From: Nonomuraea pusilla
GTDB lineage: Bacteria; Actinomycetota; Actinomycetes; Streptosporangiales; Streptosporangiaceae
Direction of reading: 5' to 3'
Length of the DNA stretch: 64,000 nt
NCBI RefSeq assembly: GCF_900109355.1
Contig: NZ_FOBF01000022.1
Coordinates: 85,321 to 149,320 of the forward strand
Within the stretch, counting starts at the first letter, position 1; each line of letters begins with the position of its first letter. Of this stretch, positions 1 through 8,285 are shown one piece after another. The position numbers were made by a program, and so were the translations under genes. The notes under the pieces are model-generated. The model saw nothing but the letters and a program-made list of their open reading frames with translations, had not been told where the DNA came from and searched no databases.

Positions 1-1
1 G

Positions 2-775
2 GCCGCCACGCAGCCGCGCTCCGCCGACGTCTCCGCCGCCTGGAACCTCGCCGCCAAGGACATGGGCACCCACAAGCTCGTCCTCAGGGCCGAGGGCGCC
101 GCCGCCGAGGCCGCGCAGTCGTTCACGTTCCGCTGCGCGCTCCCCGACCCCGACCAGCCGAAGCTGACGATCGAGTACCTGCTGACGCCGCAGTACAAGG
201 GCGTCTGCGACGGGACGAGCACGCTCAACACCAAGGCGCTCGTCACGGCCGACCGCGAGACCGAGATCCAGTACCGCTTCGTCGTCGACGGCAAGCCGCT
301 GACGACCAGGTCCGAGGTGCTGAAGCCCGACCGCGTCCAGTCGATCGACGACTTCTGGTACGGCTCACTCAAGGCCAACGGCACGGGCACCGTCCGCCTG
401 GAAGTGCTCAACCACGGCAAGCCCGTCATGGAGGCGCCGTACGCCTGGACCTGCGAGCCCCAGGGCTCCGGCGCCGTGCGCCTCGACGAGATCACGACGT
501 CCGGCTACCACGGTGACTGCGTGCGCGCGCCGTACGTGACGGCCTTCGGCCGGTTCGCGGCCCCGAAGGGCACCCAGATCACCTACCGCTGGGTCATCGA
601 CGGAGAGCCGTGGCCCGCCAGGAAGGCCACCGTGGAAGGGAGCGGCGTGCTGCGGATCCAGGCGGCGTACTGGTCCCGGGAGGCCAGGACCGCCGGGACC
701 GTCCGGCTGGAGGTGCTCGACCACGACAAGCCCTCGGCCTCGGCCGCCTACCCGGTGACCTGCGGGAAGCAGTAG
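2..775 (+). CDS. Ig-like repeat protein, probably exported (5' end outside window)
   Basis: The reading frame is open to the left edge, so the start and any signal peptide lie outside; 257 residues are visible. Two tandem repeats of about 100 residues follow one another (visible residues about 56-150 and 160-255). Each has a Cys near its start (GVCDG, GDCVR) and a Cys near its end (AWTCEP, PVTCGK), and each carries the core GTVRLEVLxHxKP. Paired cysteines in beta-rich repeats suggest disulfide-closed Ig-like domains of a secreted or surface protein; that location is inferred. No catalytic motif is seen and I do not recognise a specific family. A GC hairpin follows the stop directly. Confidence 0.7.
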   Translation, partial: AATQPRSADVSAAWNLAAKDMGTHKLVLRAEGAAAEAAQSFTFRCALPDPDQPKLTIEYLLTPQYKGVCDGTSTLNTKALVTADRETEIQYRFVVDGKPLTTRSEVLKPDRVQSIDDFWYGSLKANGTGTVRLEVLNHGKPVMEAPYAWTCEPQGSGAVRLDEITTSGYHGDCVRAPYVTAFGRFAAPKGTQITYRWVIDGEPWPARKATVEGSGVLRIQAAYWSREARTAGTVRLEVLDHDKPSASAAYPVTCGKQ

Positions 776-792
776 GGCCCGCCGCGCGGGCC
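776..792 (+). terminator. GC hairpin after the Ig-like gene
   Basis: Directly after the stop codon a perfect 7-bp stem GGCCCGC / GCGGGCC closes a 3-base loop (cgc). There is no T-run, which is common for actinomycete terminators. It separates the Ig-like gene from the MazG-like gene 22 bp further on. Confidence 0.45.
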
Positions 793-813
793 GGGCCGGT
801 AGGGTCGGTCGGC

Positions 814-1164
814 GTGACGACCGAGCTGGAGCGGCTGGCGGGGCGGCTGCGCGCCTTCGCCCGTGTCAGGGACTGGGAGCAGTTCCACACGCCGAAGAAC
901 CTGGCCATGGCGTTGGCAGGCGAGGTCGGTGAGCTGGTGGCCGAGTTCCAGTGGCTCACGCCGGAGGAGTCCGCCGCGCCAGGTCCCGAGGCGTCGGCGC
1001 GCATTCGCGCCGAACTGGCCGACGTGACCCTCTACCTGGTGCGGCTCGCCGACGTCCTCGGGGTGGACCTCGTGGAGGCCGCCGAGGACAAGCTCGACGA
1101 GAACGACCGCCGCTACGACCCCGGCCGCTACCGGGGCTCCGCCAGGAAGGCCCCGCCCGCCTGA
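814..1164 (+). CDS. MazG-like nucleotide pyrophosphohydrolase (RS21-C6/dCTPase type)
   Basis: A 116-residue protein that would hydrolyse (d)NTPs to monophosphates and pyrophosphate, acting as a house-cleaning enzyme. The all-alpha NTP pyrophosphatase signature is clear: an acidic helix EVGELVAEFQW (about residues 33-43), then ELADVTLYLVRLADVLGVDL (about 67-86), and the closing A..K...N..RYD typical of this short family. The acidic residues of the first two helices would bind Mg2+. The GTG start at 814 is chosen because upstream sequence in this frame is shadow of the preceding gene and the length then matches the family. Only a weak ribosome site (gtaggg) precedes it. Substrate preference cannot be read from the sequence. 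Confidence 0.85.
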   Translation: MTTELERLAGRLRAFARVRDWEQFHTPKNLAMALAGEVGELVAEFQWLTPEESAAPGPEASARIRAELADVTLYLVRLADVLGVDLVEAAEDKLDENDRRYDPGRYRGSARKAPPA

Positions 1165-1233
1165 TCCCCGCGAGGGCGGGCAGGCGGGCGCGCCGGACCG
1201 GGTGGCCGGTCCGGCGCGCGGGGGCGGGAGGCG

Positions 1234-2709
1234 TCAGGCGGCGGCGCGCCGCCTGAGCACCGCGACCGTGAGCACGGCCAGCCCGAGGAAGACGACCGTG
1301 CTGATCGCCGCCACCGTGTGCAGGCCGCTGGTGAAGGCGGCGCGGGCCAGGTCGAGCAGGTCCGGCAGGTCCTTCGCGGCGGTCGCGGCGGCCGTGATGC
1401 TCTCGCGGGCCGCCTCCACCGGCAGGTGCTCGGGCAGCGCGCCCCGGTAGACGGCGGTGCCGACGCTGCCCAGCGCGGCCACGCCCACCGCGACACCGAA
1501 CTCGCCGCTCGTCTCCGTCAGCGACGCCGCCGACCCCGCCCGCTCCGGCGGCGCCGCCGTCATGATCACGGCGTTGCCCACGCCCATCGGCAGCGCGATG
1601 CCGGCCGAGGCCAGCACCAGACCGGCCACCACCAGCGCCGTTCCGCCGGTGCTCGGCACCTGGGTGTGCAGGAACAGGCCCGCCGCGCCGAGCAGCAGCC
1701 CGGCCGCCATCACGTACGCGGGGCCGAACCTGCGGGCGACCGCCGGGGCCGCCGACAGCGCGACGATCATCGCGAGGTTCTGCGGCACCAGCCACAGGCC
1801 GGCCCCCAGCGGCGAGCGCGACTCGACCGTCTGCAGGTACTGCGTGGTCATCAGGGTGGTGCCGGCCATGACGATCCCGGCCAGCAGCATGATCGTGAGC
1901 GTGGCGGCGAAGGCGCGGTCGGCGAACAGCTTCAGGTCCAGCAGCGGGCTGGCGAGCCGCCGCTGCCGCGCCGCGAACACCACGCCGCACACCGCCCCGG
2001 CCGCGACCGCCGCCACGGGCGCCACCGCCCAACCGCTCCGCGCGATCTCCTTGAGGCCGTACACGACGGGCAGGATCGTCGCCAGCGACAGCGCGACGCT
2101 CGCCGGGTCGAGCCGGCCCGCCCGCTCCTCGCGGTACTCCGGCAGCAGCCGCGGCGCGGCGACGAGCAGCACCACCATGAACGGGACGCCGAGCAGGAAC
2201 GCCGAACCCCACCAGAAGTGCTCCAGCAGCAGGCCGCCCACGATCGGGCCGAGCGCCATGCCCAGCATGAAGCAGCCGTACCACAGGCCCATCGCGGTGC
2301 CCATCTGCCTGCCGTCGTGGAACATGTTCCTGATCAGCGCCAGCGACGACGGCAGCAGCGTCGCCCCCGCCACGCCGAGCAGCGCCCGCGCGCCGATCAG
2401 CATCTCCGCGCTGACCGAGTAGGCCGCCACCACCGACGCCGCCCCGAACGCCGCCGCGCCCACCATGAGCAGCCTGCGCCTGCCGACCCTGTCGCCCAGC
2501 GTGCCCATGGTGACCAGGAAGCCCGCCAGCATGAAGCTGTAGATGTCCATGATCCACAACTGCTGCGGCGCCGTCGCCCCGAGGGCGGCGCTGAGGTGCG
2601 GCAGCGCCAGGTACAGCACGCTGACGTCCACGGACAGCAGCAGGGCCACCGACGCGAGGACCGCCAGCCCGGTCCATTCCCTTCGCCCGGCGAGCGTGGA
2701 GGTGCTCAT
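1234..2709 (-). CDS. MFS drug-efflux transporter, DHA2 (14-TM) family
   Basis: A 491-residue inner-membrane proton antiporter of the EmrB/QacA type. The motif-A loop between TM2 and TM3 is GTLGDRVGRRRLLM, followed by the motif-C-like GxxLGPxxGG segment (MALGPIVGGLL, about residues 145-155). Hydrophobic segments continue along the protein as expected for 14 helices. The ATG at 2709 has a good ribosome site (aagggga). It is divergent from the SARP-type regulator across 98 bp, so that regulator is a plausible controller. The substrate is probably a drug or secondary metabolite but is unknown. Confidence 0.88.
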   Translation of the reverse strand: MSTSTLAGRREWTGLAVLASVALLLSVDVSVLYLALPHLSAALGATAPQQLWIMDIYSFMLAGFLVTMGTLGDRVGRRRLLMVGAAAFGAASVVAAYSVSAEMLIGARALLGVAGATLLPSSLALIRNMFHDGRQMGTAMGLWYGCFMLGMALGPIVGGLLLEHFWWGSAFLLGVPFMVVLLVAAPRLLPEYREERAGRLDPASVALSLATILPVVYGLKEIARSGWAVAPVAAVAAGAVCGVVFAARQRRLASPLLDLKLFADRAFAATLTIMLLAGIVMAGTTLMTTQYLQTVESRSPLGAGLWLVPQNLAMIVALSAAPAVARRFGPAYVMAAGLLLGAAGLFLHTQVPSTGGTALVVAGLVLASAGIALPMGVGNAVIMTAAPPERAGSAASLTETSGEFGVAVGVAALGSVGTAVYRGALPEHLPVEAARESITAAATAAKDLPDLLDLARAAFTSGLHTVAAISTVVFLGLAVLTVAVLRRRAAA

Positions 2710-2807
2710 CTCGTTCCCCTTCCATGGCCTCTCGTTCGCCTCCACGATGGGGGAACCGCCTTCCGATGCCCTTCTCGCGTTCTTACGGGCCGCATAAGGT
2801 GGCCGTC

Positions 2808-5800
2808 ATGCGTTTTGGAGTGCTTGGTCCGCTGGCGGTCTGGACCGACGCGGGCGAACCGGTGACCATCCCGGGGCTGAAGGTCCGCGCTCTCCTCGCC
2901 GACCTGCTCGTGCACGACGGCCACCCCGTCTCCGTGGACCGGCTCGTGGACGACCTGTGGGGCGAGGACCCGCCCGCCAACCCCCCGGCGGCGCTCCAGG
3001 TGCGCGTCTCGCAACTGCGCAAGGCGCTGGAGGACGCCGAACCGGGCGGCAAGAACCTCGTCGTCTCCCGCGCCCCCGGCTACCTGCTGCGGCCCGACCC
3101 CGGGGCCCTCGACGCCGGGCGCCTCGCCGACCTGCTCGCCAGGGCCGAGGCGGCGGGCAGCCCGAGGGCCAGGGCCGGGCTGCTGGGCGAGGCGCTGGCG
3201 CTGTGGCGCGGCCCGGCGTTCGCCGACTTCGCCGACGAGGAGTACGCGAGGTCGGCCGTCGTCCGGCTGGAGGAACAGCGGCTCGCCGCGCTGGAACAGC
3301 GGGCCGAGGCCCGGCTGGAGCTGGGCGAGCACGGCCTGCTCGCCGGCGAGCTGGGCGACCTGGTGGCCAGGCACCCGCTCAGGGAACGGCTGCGCGCCGT
3401 CCACATGAAAGCCCTCTACCGGGCCGGACGCCAGAGCGAGGCGCTCGCGAGCTACGGCGAACTGCGCGAGAAGCTGGCCGAGGAACTGGGCCTCGACCCC
3501 GGGCCCGAGCTGGCGGCCCTGCACCGGGCCATCCTGGCCCAGGACCCCTCGCTCGACCTGCCCGCCGACCGGCCCCTCACGAACCTGCCCGCCCCGGTCA
3601 GCAAACTCGTGGGCCGCGACGAGGCCCTGGCCGAGGTGTGCGCGCTCCTCGGCGAGGAGCGGCTGGTCACCCTCACCGGCACCGGCGGCGTGGGCAAGAC
3701 CAGGCTCGCGCTGGAGGCCGCGCACCGGCTCGTCGGCGACTTCCCCGACGGCACCTGGCTCGTCCGGCTCGACCAGAGCTCCCGCTCGCCCGCCGAGGCC
3801 GTCATGGCGGCCCTCGACATCAGGGAGGACGCCACCCCCGTCGCCCCCGCCGACCGGCTCGCCGCCGCCCTCCGCGACCGGCGGCTGCTGCTCGTCCTCG
3901 ACAACTGCGAACACGTCGTCGAGCAGGTCGCCGAGCTGGCCGAGGTGCTGCTGCGCGGCGCGCCCCGGCTGCGCGTGCTGGCCACCAGCAGGGAGCCGCT
4001 GGCCGTCGAGGGCGAGGTGCTGTGGAGCGTCCCGCCGCTCGGGCTGCCCGGCGGCACCGACCTCGCCGTCATGGCCCGCTCCGACGCCGTACGGCTGTTC
4101 GTCGCCCGCGCCGCGGCCGCCTCCCGCGGGTTCGCGCTTGACGCGGCCAACGCCCAGGCTGTCGCGCAGATCTGCGCCCGGCTCGACGGCATCCCGCTGG
4201 CGCTGGAACTGGCCGCCACCCGGGTGCGGGCGCTCGGCCTCGACGGCGTCGTCGCCCGGCTCGACGACCGGTTCCGGCTGCTCGCATCCGGCCAGCGGCG
4301 CGGCGCGCCCGCCAGGCAGCAGACCCTCACGGCCGTCATCGACTGGAGCTGGGACCTGCTCACCGACGAGGAACGCGTCGTGCTGCGCCGCCTGGCCGTC
4401 CACGCCGGCGGCTGCACGCTGGAGGCGGCCGAGGCGGTCTGCGCGGAGCCCGGCCTCGACGTGCTCGACCTGCTGGCCAGGCTGGTCGACCGCTCGCTCG
4501 TGGTCGTGACCGAGAGCGCGGGCGGCGTCAGGTACCGGCTGCTCGAATCCGTGGCCGAGTACTGCCTGGGCCGCCTGTCCGACGAGGGGGAGCTCGACGC
4601 GGTCCGCCGCGCCCACCTCGACCACTACGCGGGCCTGGCCGCCCGCGCCGAGCCCGAACTGTACGGCCACGGGCAGCGCGACTGGCTGCCCCGCCTCGAC
4701 GCCGAGTCCGCCAACCTGCGCGTCGCGCTCGACACGGCCGCCGCGCAGGGCCTCGCCGCCGCCGCGACCGACCTGGTGAACGCGCTGGCCTGGTACTGGT
4801 TCCTGCGCGGCAGGCTGGCCGAGGGCCGGCGGGCGCTGGCCACCGCGCTGGACGTCCCCGGCGACGCGCCCGGCCGCGACCGCACCGCCGCCTGGCACGC
4901 CGGGTTCTCCCTCATGGTGGGCGAGCAGACGGACTGGCGGCCCGTGCTCGACCAGGTGCGCGACCCGCGCGCGAAGGCCAGGGCCGAGCTCTTCGTCAGC
5001 ATGAGCATCCACGACATGCCCACCCAGCAGGAGCTCACCAGGGGCGCTCTCGCCGCCTTCCGCGCGCTCGGCGACCGGTGGGGCGTCGCCGCCGCCCTCG
5101 CCAGGCACGCCAGGGACGCGTACACCATGCGCGACGCCGAGGCGCTCGAACGCGACGGCGGCGAGAGCGCCCGCCTCTTCCAGGAGCTGGGCGACCGGTG
5201 GGGGCAGCTCCAGGCCACCGAGTGGATGGCCGGCCTCGCCGAGTTCGCCGGCGACCACGACCGGGCGGGCGGCCTGTTCGCCGAGGGCCTGCGGATGGCC
5301 GAGGAGCTCGGGCTCTGGCCCGACGTGGCCAAGCGCATCGCCTGGCTCGGCTGGGTCGCCCTGCACACCGGCGCGTACGACCGGGCGATCGAGCTGTGCG
5401 AACGCGGCATGCGGCTGGCCGTCGGCCAGGCGTACAAGGAGGGCGAGCTCATGGCGCGGATGGGCCTCGCCTTCGCCGCCCGCCGCTCAGGACGGCTCGA
5501 CCTGGCGGAGGAGCACCTCCACCGCCTGCTCGACGGCGTCTCGCGCGACCCCGACGACGAGCCTGCCCTGATGCTGCCCGACGTCCTCGTCGAACTGGGC
5601 CTCCTGACCGAGGAGCGCGGCGACCCGGAGACGGCCGCCGAGCTGCACGCCGAGTCGTTCGCGGCGGCCAGGAAGATCGGCGACCCCCGCTCGATGACGG
5701 TCGCGGTGGAGGGCGCCGCGTCCGCCGCCCACGCGGCGGGCGCGCAGAAGCGGGCGGCCCTGCTGCTGGGGCTGGCCGCCGCCGCCCGCGAACGCAACGG

Positions 5801-5954
5801 GACACCGGGCGGCGCGTCGGAGCGGCACAACGTCGGCCGCGTCACGGAGGGCGTGCGCGAGGCGCTGGGGGAGGAGGCCTTCGACGCGGCCTACGGGCAG
5901 GGCGCCGCACTCGAACTGGACGACGCCCCTGCCCACTTCACCGCCCACCCCTGA
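2808..5954 (+). CDS. AfsR/SARP-family regulator: wHTH-BTAD-NB-ARC-TPR
   Basis: A 1048-residue transcriptional activator of the large SARP class. Residues 1-95 form an OmpR-like winged helix (opening MRFGVLGPLAVW, with the family motif ALQVRVSQLRKALE). Residues about 95-240 form the BTAD. An NB-ARC ATPase follows with Walker A GTGGVGKTRLALEAA (about 292) and Walker B LLLVLDNCEHV (about 362). From about 600 the helical repeats are TPR-like. ATG 2808 gives the canonical SARP N terminus and has AAGGTGG upstream. Such proteins usually activate secondary-metabolism or export genes, and the adjacent divergent efflux pump is an obvious candidate target; that link is inferred from position. Confidence 0.9.
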   Translation: MRFGVLGPLAVWTDAGEPVTIPGLKVRALLADLLVHDGHPVSVDRLVDDLWGEDPPANPPAALQVRVSQLRKALEDAEPGGKNLVVSRAPGYLLRPDPGALDAGRLADLLARAEAAGSPRARAGLLGEALALWRGPAFADFADEEYARSAVVRLEEQRLAALEQRAEARLELGEHGLLAGELGDLVARHPLRERLRAVHMKALYRAGRQSEALASYGELREKLAEELGLDPGPELAALHRAILAQDPSLDLPADRPLTNLPAPVSKLVGRDEALAEVCALLGEERLVTLTGTGGVGKTRLALEAAHRLVGDFPDGTWLVRLDQSSRSPAEAVMAALDIREDATPVAPADRLAAALRDRRLLLVLDNCEHVVEQVAELAEVLLRGAPRLRVLATSREPLAVEGEVLWSVPPLGLPGGTDLAVMARSDAVRLFVARAAAASRGFALDAANAQAVAQICARLDGIPLALELAATRVRALGLDGVVARLDDRFRLLASGQRRGAPARQQTLTAVIDWSWDLLTDEERVVLRRLAVHAGGCTLEAAEAVCAEPGLDVLDLLARLVDRSLVVVTESAGGVRYRLLESVAEYCLGRLSDEGELDAVRRAHLDHYAGLAARAEPELYGHGQRDWLPRLDAESANLRVALDTAAAQGLAAAATDLVNALAWYWFLRGRLAEGRRALATALDVPGDAPGRDRTAAWHAGFSLMVGEQTDWRPVLDQVRDPRAKARAELFVSMSIHDMPTQQELTRGALAAFRALGDRWGVAAALARHARDAYTMRDAEALERDGGESARLFQELGDRWGQLQATEWMAGLAEFAGDHDRAGGLFAEGLRMAEELGLWPDVAKRIAWLGWVALHTGAYDRAIELCERGMRLAVGQAYKEGELMARMGLAFAARRSGRLDLAEEHLHRLLDGVSRDPDDEPALMLPDVLVELGLLTEERGDPETAAELHAESFAAARKIGDPRSMTVAVEGAASAAHAAGAQKRAALLLGLAAAARERNGTPGGASERHNVGRVTEGVREALGEEAFDAAYGQGAALELDDAPAHFTAHP

Positions 5955-5976
5955 ACCCCCTCCAGGCAGGGGGACG

Positions 5977-6423
5977 TCAGGCGGCGAGGTGCTCGCCGAG
6001 GCGGTCGAAGAACTCCACCCAGCCCGCCTTCGCCTGCTCGGCGTGCGCCTCGTCGGTGTTGACGCCGAACTGGTGGAAGCGCATCTCGGTCTTGCCGTCC
6101 GCCTCGGTCAGCTCGACCGTCACCACGGAGGCGGGGCCGTCGCCCGGGTCGTCCGGGTCGCCGGTGGTCAGCACCAGCCGCTCCGGCGCCCTCACCTCCC
6201 GGTACACGCCGCCCAGCGTCGCCTCGAACCCGTCCTCGCCCACCAGCGTCGCCTGCCAGGCGCCGCCCGGCCGGGCGTCCAGGACGATCCTGCCCACCGG
6301 GGTGCTCAGCATCCGCGGGCCGAACCAGCGGGAGAAGCGCTCCGGCTCCGTCCAGGCCGCGTACACGGCCTCGCGCGGGGCGTCGTACACGCGGGTGATC
6401 TCGTACTCGGCGGTCTGCGTCAT
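5977..6423 (-). CDS. SRPBCC/AHSA1-family protein
   Basis: A 148-residue START-like (AHSA1) domain protein. Family hallmarks are the opening ITRVYDAPREAVYAAWTEPERFSRWFGP, the central GGAWQATLVGEDG and the C-terminal GWVEFFDRLGEHLA helix. These folds bind hydrophobic ligands or act as small-molecule sensors or effectors, and the ligand here is unknown. It is convergent with the SARP regulator (22-bp gap) and divergent from the HTH protein at 6589. No membrane segment or signal peptide is present, so it should be cytoplasmic. Confidence 0.85.
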   Translation of the reverse strand: MTQTAEYEITRVYDAPREAVYAAWTEPERFSRWFGPRMLSTPVGRIVLDARPGGAWQATLVGEDGFEATLGGVYREVRAPERLVLTTGDPDDPGDGPASVVTVELTEADGKTEMRFHQFGVNTDEAHAEQAKAGWVEFFDRLGEHLAA

Positions 6424-6588
6424 GGTCGTGGTCCTTCTCGCTCGGCTGCCCGGTTCGGCTTCCCTGTCGATGTCCCAACGATGCCGCGCCGCGCTTACGA
6501 TCGCCTTCCCCTCACCTTAAGCCCGGGGTGCCGGACGTACAGATGCTCTCGGATCGGGCATGGCGGGCGGGCACGCTAGGCTGCGCGG

Positions 6589-7284
6589 GTGGACAGCGCA
6601 GAGTTGAAGGACCGCGTACGCGAGCTGCGAGGCCAGGGCCGGTCGCCCAAGGAGATCGCCCGCGCGCTCAAGGTGGCGCCCTCGGTCGTGGCGCCGCTGG
6701 TGCGGGAGCTCGCCGCCGAGGCGGGGCCGGTCGAGCCCGAGGTCGTCGGGTGCTGGATGAACGTCGGCTGGAGCGCCGGGCTCGCCGTCGACCCGGCCCG
6801 GGGCTGGGTCGACGAGGCGCCCGACGCGGGCGCGGGCGGCATGGTGTGCGTGCTCGTCGCCCGGCGGCACACCTGGGACAAGATGACCGTCTGCGGCTAC
6901 CTCGCCGACGTCTACTGCCTCGGCGTCAAGAACACCATCGGCCCCGACGTCCTCGACGAGCGCGACCTCCGGCGCTTCCGCGAGTACTTCTTCGGCGACT
7001 ACACGGGCTGGCAGGAGGTGCCGATCGAGCTGGCGCAGCACCTGGTGTTCGGGTCGGTCGACTACGCCCGCACGCTCGGGTTCGAGCCGCACGAGGACTT
7101 CGAGCCGGTCGCGCACCTGCTGGGCGAGTGGCAGGGGCCGTCGGCCATCACGTTCGGCCGCGACGGGCGGCCGTTCTACGTGCAGGGCCCGCACGACGAC
7201 CCGGGCAAGGTCCTGCGCATCCTCCAGCGCAAGCTGACCCTCGACGACTTCGACTACGTCACCGACGCCTCGATCACCGCCTGA
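6589..7284 (+). CDS. Uncharacterised protein with N-terminal helix-turn-helix
   Basis: A 231-residue protein. Residues about 5-35 (RVRELRGQGRSPKEIARALK) read as a resolvase-like or Hin-like helix-turn-helix, suggesting DNA binding. The remainder is a conserved-looking globular domain rich in aromatic residues (CWMNVGWSAGL, YLADVYCLGVKNT, FREYFFGDYTGWQEVP) ending in a basic region with LRILQRKLTLDDFDY. I do not recognise a named enzymatic domain. The GTG start gives the HTH at the extreme N terminus. A convergent hairpin lies between it and the Ada-like gene. Its target and function are unknown. Confidence 0.75.
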   Translation: MDSAELKDRVRELRGQGRSPKEIARALKVAPSVVAPLVRELAAEAGPVEPEVVGCWMNVGWSAGLAVDPARGWVDEAPDAGAGGMVCVLVARRHTWDKMTVCGYLADVYCLGVKNTIGPDVLDERDLRRFREYFFGDYTGWQEVPIELAQHLVFGSVDYARTLGFEPHEDFEPVAHLLGEWQGPSAITFGRDGRPFYVQGPHDDPGKVLRILQRKLTLDDFDYVTDASITA

Positions 7285-7308
7285 CCCCGGTCCCCGGCCC
7301 CCGCCGCA

Positions 7309-7355
7309 CGCCCTCCGGGCCCCTGGCCGGGGCAGGCGTGGGCGGGCGGAGGGCG
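7309..7355. terminator. Bidirectional GC hairpin between convergent genes
   Basis: Nested inverted repeats lie between the convergent genes ending at 7284 and 7378. The outer arms CGCCCTCCG (7309-7317) and CGGAGGGCG (7347-7355) pair perfectly. Within them GCCCC (7319-7323) and GGGGC (7329-7333) close a 5-base loop. The position suits termination from both sides. Confidence 0.5.
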
Positions 7356-7377
7356 GTCTCGGTAGGCCGCTGATGGC

Positions 7378-8277
7378 TCAGTGTCCTGCCGGTGACGGGT
7401 CGAGGTGGATGAGGGCGCGGCCGGCGCGCCAGACGGCGCCGTCCACGGTCGCGCCCCGCATGCCCTCCACCGTCCCCGGCGGCGCCAGCGCCACCGCGCC
7501 CGCCACGCCGGCGAACCCGAACGTCCGCCGCGGGTCCCACGCCGTGCTCCGGCGCAGCCGCTCCGCCATCCCGGCCCAGCCGGGCGCCGCCCCGGCCACC
7601 ACCCAGGCGTCGGGTTCGCCCGCGGTGAACCTCCTGGCCTGACGCAGCCACGACGCCGCCCTCTCCGGCCACTCGACCACGGCGAGCACCGTGCCCCCTC
7701 GCCCGGCGTCGTCGAGCGCGCCGCCCCAGATGGTGGCGAACGCCTCGGCCGCCGGCCCGCCTTCCCAGGCGGTGGCGAACGCCTCGGCCGCCGGCCCGCC
7801 GTCCCGGCCGTGGCCGATGGCGACCGCTCTCGCGCCCGAGGCGCGGACGAGCGCCAGCACCGCCACCAGTTCCGCCGCCAGTTCCGCCGCCGGGTCCGCC
7901 GCCAGTTCCGCCGCCGGGTCCGCCGCCGGGTCCGCCGCCGGGTCCGTCCGCCGGCCCGGCCGAGCGGGGACCGCCCGCCCGTCCCGCCGAGCCGCGTCCG
8001 CCTCGGCCTCCCAGGCGCCGCCGTCCTCCCCTGATCGCCAGGCCGCGTACTCCTCCGGCAGGCAGACCGCGCACGGGCGGTAGCCGGCCGCGCGGGCCGT
8101 CGCCGCGTCCGCGAAGAAGACACGCTGACCCGCGTAGCCGCCCCTGGCCAGCGCGCGCAGCGCGGACGGGCAGTCGAGCCGCCCGTACAGGCGGGCGCCC
8201 CGGTGCCCGCCCAGCGTCCCGGGTTCCTGGCTCGGGTAGGGGCGGCCGTCCGGCCCCACCAGTGTGTACGTCCCCAT
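7378..8277 (-). CDS. Ada-type zinc-binding domain protein with unusual C-terminal extension
   Basis: A 299-residue protein. Residues 1-80 match the Ada methylphosphotriester/zinc module (TYTLVGPDGRPY, GRLDCPSALR, GYRPCAVC). Cys36, Cys69 and Cys72 are present, but the usual second Cys of the first CxxxC is Leu (C-P-S-A-L), so metal binding or methyl transfer may be altered. A low-complexity Ala/Asp/Pro linker (about 112-136) follows, then a globular domain of about 160 residues I do not recognise, with a duplicated GGPAAEAFAT. ATG 8277 is 8 bp from the stop of the 2OG-oxygenase gene upstream on the same strand, so the two are probably co-transcribed. An alkylation-stress role is inferred from both partners. 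Confidence 0.75.
   Translation of the reverse strand: MGTYTLVGPDGRPYPSQEPGTLGGHRGARLYGRLDCPSALRALARGGYAGQRVFFADAATARAAGYRPCAVCLPEEYAAWRSGEDGGAWEAEADAARRDGRAVPARPGRRTDPAADPAADPAAELAADPAAELAAELVAVLALVRASGARAVAIGHGRDGGPAAEAFATAWEGGPAAEAFATIWGGALDDAGRGGTVLAVVEWPERAASWLRQARRFTAGEPDAWVVAGAAPGWAGMAERLRRSTAWDPRRTFGFAGVAGAVALAPPGTVEGMRGATVDGAVWRAGRALIHLDPSPAGH
7869..7940. repeat. 12-bp in-frame tandem repeat inside the Ada-like gene
   Basis: Six consecutive 12-bp units of consensus g(g/t)tccgccgcc(a/g) encode the Ala/Asp/Glu/Pro linker (PAAD/LAAE units) on the minus strand. The unit length preserves frame, so copy-number change would only alter linker length. Confidence 0.8.
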
Positions 8278-8285
8278 GGGGCCGC

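Noticed and set aside
956..2725. Very long open frame antisense to the MFS transporter gene, and similar long frames opposite the SARP regulator, NRPS and icmF
   Set aside because: High-GC codon bias keeps alternative frames open; translations are Arg/Ala/Gly/His-rich low-complexity with no domain, while the opposite frame has clear families.
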